From Sitta carolinensis (Eukaryota > Chordata > Aves > Passeriformes > Sittidae): a DNA stretch of 64,000 nucleotides. Of the stretch, positions 57,530 through 64,000 are shown piece by piece. Under the pieces are notes generated by a model. It was given only the letters and a program-made list of their open reading frames with translations, was not told the DNA's origin and did not search any database. Position 1 is the stretch's first letter; every line of letters starts with the position of its first letter. Location of the stretch: positions 19,967,649 to 20,031,648 of the forward strand of contig CM063291.1 in assembly GCA_032173965.1 (NCBI GenBank). The letters are read 5' to 3'. The position numbers were made by a program, and so were the translations under genes.

Positions 57530-59330
57530 CACTGGAGGGCAACTAGGACATCTTTGTGCTCATGGGAAGCCTTGTGGCTTTGGTTCAGCTGAGTTTTGAA
57601 AACTTCCAGGGGTGGAAATTGTACAGGTTCTCAGTCCCTCTTCTTAGGTTGAGTCACCTACATTGTGAAATTCTTGATCCAGAAAGAATTTTCTTTGATG
57701 CAGCTCATGTCCATTGCCTCTTGTCCTTCTGCTGTGTGCCTCTGAGAAGAATCCGTTTTCCTTGTAGTACCTGCTTCAGTCTTTAACAAACTGCAGGTAG
57801 ATTCATATTTTATCTTCTCCAGACTGGAGAAACGCAGTTCCTGCAGGGATTCTTGTACATGATGTGCTCCAGGCCCCTGACTGCCTGGGAGTCCCTCTTA
57901 TGGGCTTGTGCCAGTTTGCTTTTCAGGATCTCTCTCTCTCACACTGTCTTGGGGGCAGCCTCAGGAGCACTGGGTACGGGGAAATAATCTCTTTCCTTGG
58001 TCTGCTGGCTATAATCTTTGCCAGTGCAGCCAGGGGTGTAGTTAGCCTTCATCTCCAGTGGGGCTCACAGCTGACTGGCAGCCAATCTGTCCATGGGAGC
58101 CATGGGGGGTTTTCCTGCTGAGCCAGCTGGCATCCAGCCCATGCTGTGCCATGGGGCTGTCCTTCCCAGAGTGCAAGACTTGGCTTCAGCCCTGTCGAGC
58201 TTTCAAGTCATGTCAGCCCCTTCTTCCAGTGTGCTGAGGTCCATCTGGATGGCCGCCCTGCCTTTTGTCCTGTCAGTCACTTGCTCAGGTTTGCTCACTG
58301 AAGCTGGTGAGGGTGCGTTCTCTTGTGCAGGGCAACAGTGCCATCACTGAACAGTGTCATTCTCACAAGTAACCCCTGAAGAATGTCACTTGGAAGTGAT
58401 TCCTAACAAGACTTAGAATTACTGACCACTGTTCTTTAAAAATACTTATCCAGTCAATTTTTTTATCTACCTGTTGCTCCAATTGCAGCTGGTTCAAACC
58501 TTCCAAGGATGCTGGGCTATGTAGAAGTTGTCAAAGACCTCGTTAAAGGTAGAGTACGCAATGTCCCACTGCTCTCACCATGTCAGAGCCAATCCACTCA
58601 TCTTGGAAGGTGGGTGGGTTATATTTACCAGGGCCAAGGGTGGCCATTCTGGCTGGTGTCAGTCACCATTTTACAGCTCAAAATGATTTCCAGGTGAGTT
58701 TGTTCTATAGTATTTCCATGGACTGAGGTGAGGCTGATTGGCCCTTAGTTTTCTGAATACTTTTTCTTCTGCTTTTTGAAGACAGGTGTGGCATTTGCCT
58801 TTTTTCTTGTGATAGGGACCTTACCAGATTGCTGTGCTTTCTCAAAGATGACAGAGAGCAGCTTTGCAATGGCTTTGACCTGGTTTCTCAGTGTCCACTC
58901 TGAATGATCCTGTCTGGTCCCATCAAGTCTTTTGTATATGTCCAGTTTGTGTAAGCGGTCCCTACTTTGATGTTCTGCTGCTGTATTTAAAACATCTTAC
59001 CTTCCACTAGGCATGGAAGCTCAGGAAGCCTGACCTTGCCAGTAAATACTGAGGTGAAGATGGTGCTGAGAGCATCAGCCCCTTGCATGTCTTGTGTCAG
59101 AGAGTTGCCCACAATATCACTGGTTCTCCCTTTGGTTGCCACTGTACCTGTAAAAGCCGTTCTTGTGACTTTTCATGTTACTCACCAATTTCAATTCTGA
59201 GTTTTGACTTTTCATTCCTGAATGCCTGGGCAGTGTTTCTGTAGTGATGTTTCCTCCTGATTACACCCTCCTCAAGCTTTCATTTTGGTGCATCGTAATC
59301 AGTTTAGAAGCATCAGTATTGTTATGAAGC
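57530..59330 (-). mobile_element. Old, diverged CR1 LINE, about 1.8 kb, antisense
   Basis: Read on the plus strand, this follows the complement of avian CR1 from 3' end to reverse-transcriptase region. Recognisable pieces are 'cttccaggggtgg', 'cattgcctcttgtcc', 'gtgctccaggcccctgac', 'gtccatctggatggc', 'gactgaggtgaggctgattgg', 'gaagacaggtgtggcatttgc' and 'ccatcaagtcttttgt'. It carries many substitutions and indels and no intact frame, so it is a dead ancient copy. The boundaries are approximate. Confidence 0.85.
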
Positions 59331-62300
59331 TTATTTTGTACTTGTCCTGGTGCACCACTCCCTCCACATCAGCTCGTGGAGGCATTCTTTGGAGGATATC
59401 GTATTGCTCTGATCCACACTGTAGGGTTTACTGATGTGAAGAGCAGTATATTTTATTGTAATTAATAATTGTTCCCTTTTCCTCCACTGGAAAAAGTAGT
59501 AGTTTCCATTAATTGAAATATTTTTGTGTGTGTTTTGGCTAATTTAAAAAGATTTCCTCTATTTATTGTGTTTTCTGTTAGAGAGGGTAAAATTATTTGT
59601 TTATTGTGGAAAATTGTTAATATATCAGAAAGCCCTTTTCATCCTCAGGTGTGGCAAGGCAAGCCACAGGAGCTGGTTTCTATGTTTTATTTGAAGAACC
59701 ACTATGTGTTTAGGCTGGCTGAGACTTTCAGGTTCACTTGAAATTCCAGAGTTCTGTATCTTTGTTTAATCTGTTTATTGGCACAAGAAGTTTGACACAG
59801 ATACCAAACTCTCAGACTCTGAACAGTGTGTACTCAGCTCCTGCTTTTACAAACTTGAAGTTAGTCTTTCAGGGTCACAGACGTCTTGAAAAGTAAAAAA
59901 TAGTGGGTGAGAGGAGGAATGGTGTATTTCTGTTGTCAGCAGAATGTGTTGGCATCATAGCTGTGGAATCTCGGATGATGACGGACAGGAATGCCTCCAG
60001 CAAAGAGCTGAATTCCTTCTCTCGTCATTAGGGCCAGTGATGTTTTGCAGCATCTGGCATATAATCAAGAGCCAGTTTTGTAAGTTAAATCTGATTAATT
60101 TTCAAGCAGAAGTTAAATTACTGGTTTACTTCTTGCTTTGCAGGGCACACATCTATGAAATATCACTTGGAATTGCTCAGATCATGCAGCAGGGCCATTC
60201 CACAATCAGCTTGTCTGTTTATCTGTCTTAAAGGTGACCTTGGGTCTTTTGCATTTTATATGACTCTCAGACCTGTTCTTTCATAAACTTCTGAATTCAT
60301 TAACATTCTCAAATCCTTTCTGTCAGTCACCAGAATACTTGCAGGTCAGGTAGTGAACAGAGTGCAGGTTTCACTAATGATATTAGCTTTAAACTGTAGG
60401 ATTAGTGTATTTCTCTTGTCTTTGCTTTTTAACTGCTATACAGTCTCCATGTATCCCAGAGGTCCAGCAGTTTCAACCAGATTGATTATTCATGGTGAAA
60501 AAAAAAAAAAAGACTCTTTGTTTGTCCGTTTAAAGTAAGTTTTTCATATCTGGGCTTGTACCATGTCAGACCTTCTCATTGTACATGGTAGAAGGAATAA
60601 ACTGTCTCTTATTATATACAAAATGTGTAATGTGGTCTGTGTTGTGTATAATTTCAAACTTGGTAGAAAATATTTGAGTAACAAATACACATCTATAACA
60701 CAGTATTCACATGTAAATGGTTCATAAGTTTAGGATTGTATTGTAAAAAAATCAGTTGAAAACTGCAAGTGCGTCTTTTAAGTAGTTCTTAACTACTTTT
60801 TTCCTCCTGTAAAGTTCCTTGTTGAAATTTTACACTTTAGTTTCTGTATTAGTGGGAAAACTTCCCACTTAAAATCCCAAGTATTTAGATCAGCTTTTCT
60901 TAGGATTGTTCCCAAGACAGGCTGCAGTACAATCATCCTCTTATAACTTATGAATGAGACTACCCTGAGCTGTCTCTTCCTTCAGCAGGGAACACAGTGA
61001 AACATGGAAAATAAAGTCTGATTATGAAGGTTTTGGTTTTGGAGGACATAGGGAAAAAATGTCCTTCCAGAGCCTCAAACAGTGACAGTCCAGATTTTAT
61101 TGCCTGAATAAAATTTCTGCTCTTTTAGTTTTATTTGACAGTATAGCCTTCTTTAAGCAGAAATCTTTTTGAAACATCTCTGACCTTCAGAATTCACGTA
61201 AAAATCTTGATCCAAGTAGTGGATGAAAAAGTATTTTGAGTATGAAGTATAATGCAGGTAGTAGGAGTTAGTGGAAGAAAAAGGAAAGGGACAACTATTT
61301 TTTGCTTGCATACAGAAAACTTTCAGTGGCATCAAGTGCTTTGAGCCGGATTGCTGTTTTTTTTTCCTTGGGCTCTGTGAAGCTACAGTTGTATTGCATA
61401 CCAATGCTAGTAGTGTATATTGAGGGGGTTTATTCTGATCTCCACTTTGGTTGCAGGAGGTACTGAGTGGATTTCCAGCCTGGATATTGCAGTTTAATTT
61501 TCATATGCCACTGAGGCAGAACACCTGTTTTGCTTCTCCCAGAATTTATAATTGATGCATTTAGTGTTTGGCCAGGCATTCATTCCCAGGAACTTTTTAC
61601 AAAGAATGAGCCCTCTGCTCAAAATCCCTCTGCAAACTGACATAGTTGTTCACGTTCTGGTTTTTTTTGCTAACTCTGGGAACAGACGACTTAGATTTTT
61701 AGAATTATTTGGGTTATCAAGATTTCAGAACTGTTTTAAGATCTACCTGCAAATACATGCAAAAGCAGACACTTAATGGGCATTCAGGTTTATATTTATT
61801 TGTGCTGTATCTTGAGTATTATTAAGGTGATGCACAGAGTCTCTGAAAGTGATTCTGTTCTTTGGTTTTTATATGAACCAAAGATGCCCTTTTAACAGCA
61901 GAAAAACCTGTATAACAAAAACAAAGGGAAACAGTTTCCTTTTGTACATGTTTGTTTCTATGTACAGATATTTCAGGGATTTGATTGATTTTCATTATTC
62001 TCTGGGAATTGTGCGCTTATCTGGCGCGCATCTAAGTGAAAAGACACTATTAATGCAACTTTCGTAATGTTTTTGTAGGGATGTTGCAAATATTTTCCGT
62101 TTCCTTCAAGAGAGGTACTCTTTATTTGGGAATTTTTTTAATACATGGACCGGAATGTTGTATTTTAGCTCTGTATGGTATGACTTTGTTTTGAACAGAA
62201 CAGTCACCTACCTGTCTGAGCACATCTGCAGTCCCTGACACCTTTGTTTTGGAAGCCAGAACATCTATATATAGAGTTTTTTTATCTGGGCTTTGGTGTG

Positions 62301-64000
62301 TCACTGCAGACAGTAAACATTTGGATTAACAATAGCTTCTGTCTCTGACAGGTCTTACCTATCATCCTTTTCATGCCTGCATAGGGGTTAAGTGCAGATA
62401 CAGCTGCTTTGCCTTCTTGACTCAAAGTATTTATTGGGTGCTACTGCTCACACTTTGATAAAGTCTGTATATTACCTAAACTCCTTCAGAGCTATTTGTT
62501 TCTAAACTTTCTAGATTTATTATGCCCTTTCTCCACTGACCTAGCACAGTTCCACACCTATGTTTTGAAAATCATTATGTGCAATTTACACATGAGAAAA
62601 TGAAGGTGCATGGAGATGAAGTAGCTTCATGTGTACTTATTGTTGTCATCAGCACCTTCTGTTTGTCAAGAGAACAAATCTGCCAGTGAGGAGCAGGAAT
62701 GGAATTAAATGTTTGTGAGCTTAGAGTAGTTTGCTGTGCCTCTGGCTCTCAGTGCAGACTGCAAGCCTGACTTGAGGGAAGCTGCAAGTGTGTTGTAAAG
62801 CACTGGTGTGGATCCAGCTATGGCTGATGTGTTCCTGTATTGCCTGCAACAGGTGCTCAGAGAGGCAGTTCCCAGACCTCTGAAGCAACTAAAATAGCAT
62901 TGGAGAGGGATGTGATGCATGTTGTACTTTCGGACACTCCAAAACTGCTCTTTTTCAGCCACTGAGGTGGCAGGAAACAGCACAGATGCTAACTGAGCTT
63001 GCTTTACAGTTTTTGCTTTCCATAACGTTTAGTAAAATACAATTATGCTTATTAACTTGTATTAGGAATTACAAAAAGTACTGTTTTCTGTTACTTTTAA
63101 TTCTGACAAATCCCAAGCACTTTGGTCTGAAATTTTTTCACAAGCTCACTGTAGAATATTTTAACATTTTTTTATGCCTATGCTAAAAATATCACTTCCT
63201 TTATGAAAGTAAATCTAAGGAAAAGATGTTCTTAAAATATTATTGTACTGTTTTGTTCTTAAGTATGGGAACTGTTTGACGGAGGAGTCATGGGAGGGTT
63301 TGTGCTTTCCTCATGAGAATTCACTTGAATTTTGCCAACTTATAACCCCTAGATCCTCTAAGGAGTGTATTCATACCCAGCCTCTTGCAGGGTTTGCAAG
63401 AGCCAAGGAGTCTTTGAGGCAGACATGTCTTGTGAATGCCAGGGTCTGTCCCAGCCCTTGGCACCAGGGGTGAGAGCCAAGTGACATTTGTTGGTGCTCT
63501 GTGTCTTTGTCCTGTCAAAGAAGGGGGAAAAAAACACAGGGAGAAAAAAGTGGATGGTATAAAGAAGGGATGAGGAAGACAAGAGCAGAAGATGAAAAAC
63601 TGAACCATGGAAGCAGGGTGAGACAGGAGTGAGTGGAATGGACGCATTAAAACATGGGGTAGATGACAGAGGGAAAAACTGTGGGAAGAGGTGAGGAACA
63701 GGGACAGGATGTGGGAGAATAGCTGGAGGGGCAGGAGGGAGGGAAGAGTTATAATACACAAAAGGAGCTTGGATACTGAACAGGGGCAGAGGTTTCATAT
63801 CTTTTGTGTCTCTTTAGCTTTCTGATTTGCCAGCTGCTCTGTTAGCGCAGGGGGAAGTGCAGAGCTGAGCCCAGGCAAACAGATTCTTCTGGAACTGGGG
63901 GTATGCCTGCAACACACAGAACATCACCGTAATTCCGTATGGCGCTTTTATTCAAGATGCAGAACAAAGTATAAGAAATAAAGATTTCTCTTCTACATGG
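59331..64000. other. Noncoding DNA to the right edge
   Basis: AT-rich to about 63.3 kb, then purine-rich on the plus strand (63500-63760), which creates pyrimidine-biased minus-strand frames. No ACSBG1 AMP-binding exon was recognised. Confidence 0.55.

Noticed and set aside
58491..58549. Exon-like segment (TTGCAG ... GTAGAG) in frame with the candidate ACSBG1 exons
   Set aside because: It lies inside the decayed antisense CR1 and matches the CR1 consensus pattern there.
63321..63798. Two overlapping 146-codon minus-strand frames
   Set aside because: They arise from a purine-rich strand giving Ser/Pro/Phe/Leu-rich low-complexity translations.
63838..63905. tRNA-like A-box (TTAGCGCAGGGGG)
   Set aside because: No B-box and no cloverleaf could be formed downstream.

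Overview
The window is vertebrate nuclear DNA, almost certainly from a bird. Genes are split by GT-AG introns. The repeats are avian: CR1 LINE pieces and short ERV LTRs. The gene order matches the SKIC8(WDR61)-DNAJA4-ACSBG1 neighbourhood known from human 15q25 and other amniotes. A passerine is possible because of the recent-looking LTRs, but that is a weak inference. I found no bacterial, CRISPR or operon-like content.

Layout. (1) 1-22.6 kb: AT-rich DNA with no gene I can support. It holds simple repeats and two clean inverted repeats, and is probably the spacer towards CRABP1. (2) 22.6-23.0 kb: a CR1 3' end that abuts a CpG island. (3) 23.6-30.9 kb, plus strand: complete SKIC8/WDR61 in ten coding exons. 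The exon lengths sum to exactly 305 codons plus stop, the human length. (4) 31.3-37.5 kb, minus strand: complete DNAJA4 in seven coding exons, 398 aa. It converges tail-to-tail with SKIC8. Its promoter has a TATA box, two heat-shock elements and a perfect CRE, and there is a probable 85-bp intron in the 5' UTR. (5) 37.7-64 kb: mostly noncoding DNA. Two phase-compatible exons (45.6 and 55.6 kb, plus strand) fit the start of a gene divergent from DNAJA4. Synteny makes ACSBG1 the best candidate, and its catalytic exons would lie beyond the right edge. This part also holds a 527-bp near-identical direct duplication (38.4 and 45.9 kb), two LTRs (44.5-45.2 and 50.26-50.88 kb, the latter with a perfect 6-bp target-site duplication), a GC-rich 410-bp segment between 10-bp direct repeats, and a long decayed antisense CR1 (57.5-59.3 kb).

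How the genes relate. They are independent housekeeping or stress genes, not a pathway. SKIC8 is a WD40 scaffold of the Ski and PAF1 complexes. DNAJA4 is a type I Hsp40 co-chaperone whose promoter looks heat-inducible. ACSBG1, if correct, is a long-chain acyl-CoA synthetase. I did not find a convincing undescribed system. The best leads are the predicted ACSBG1 5' exons, the 527-bp duplication and the 410-bp insertion.
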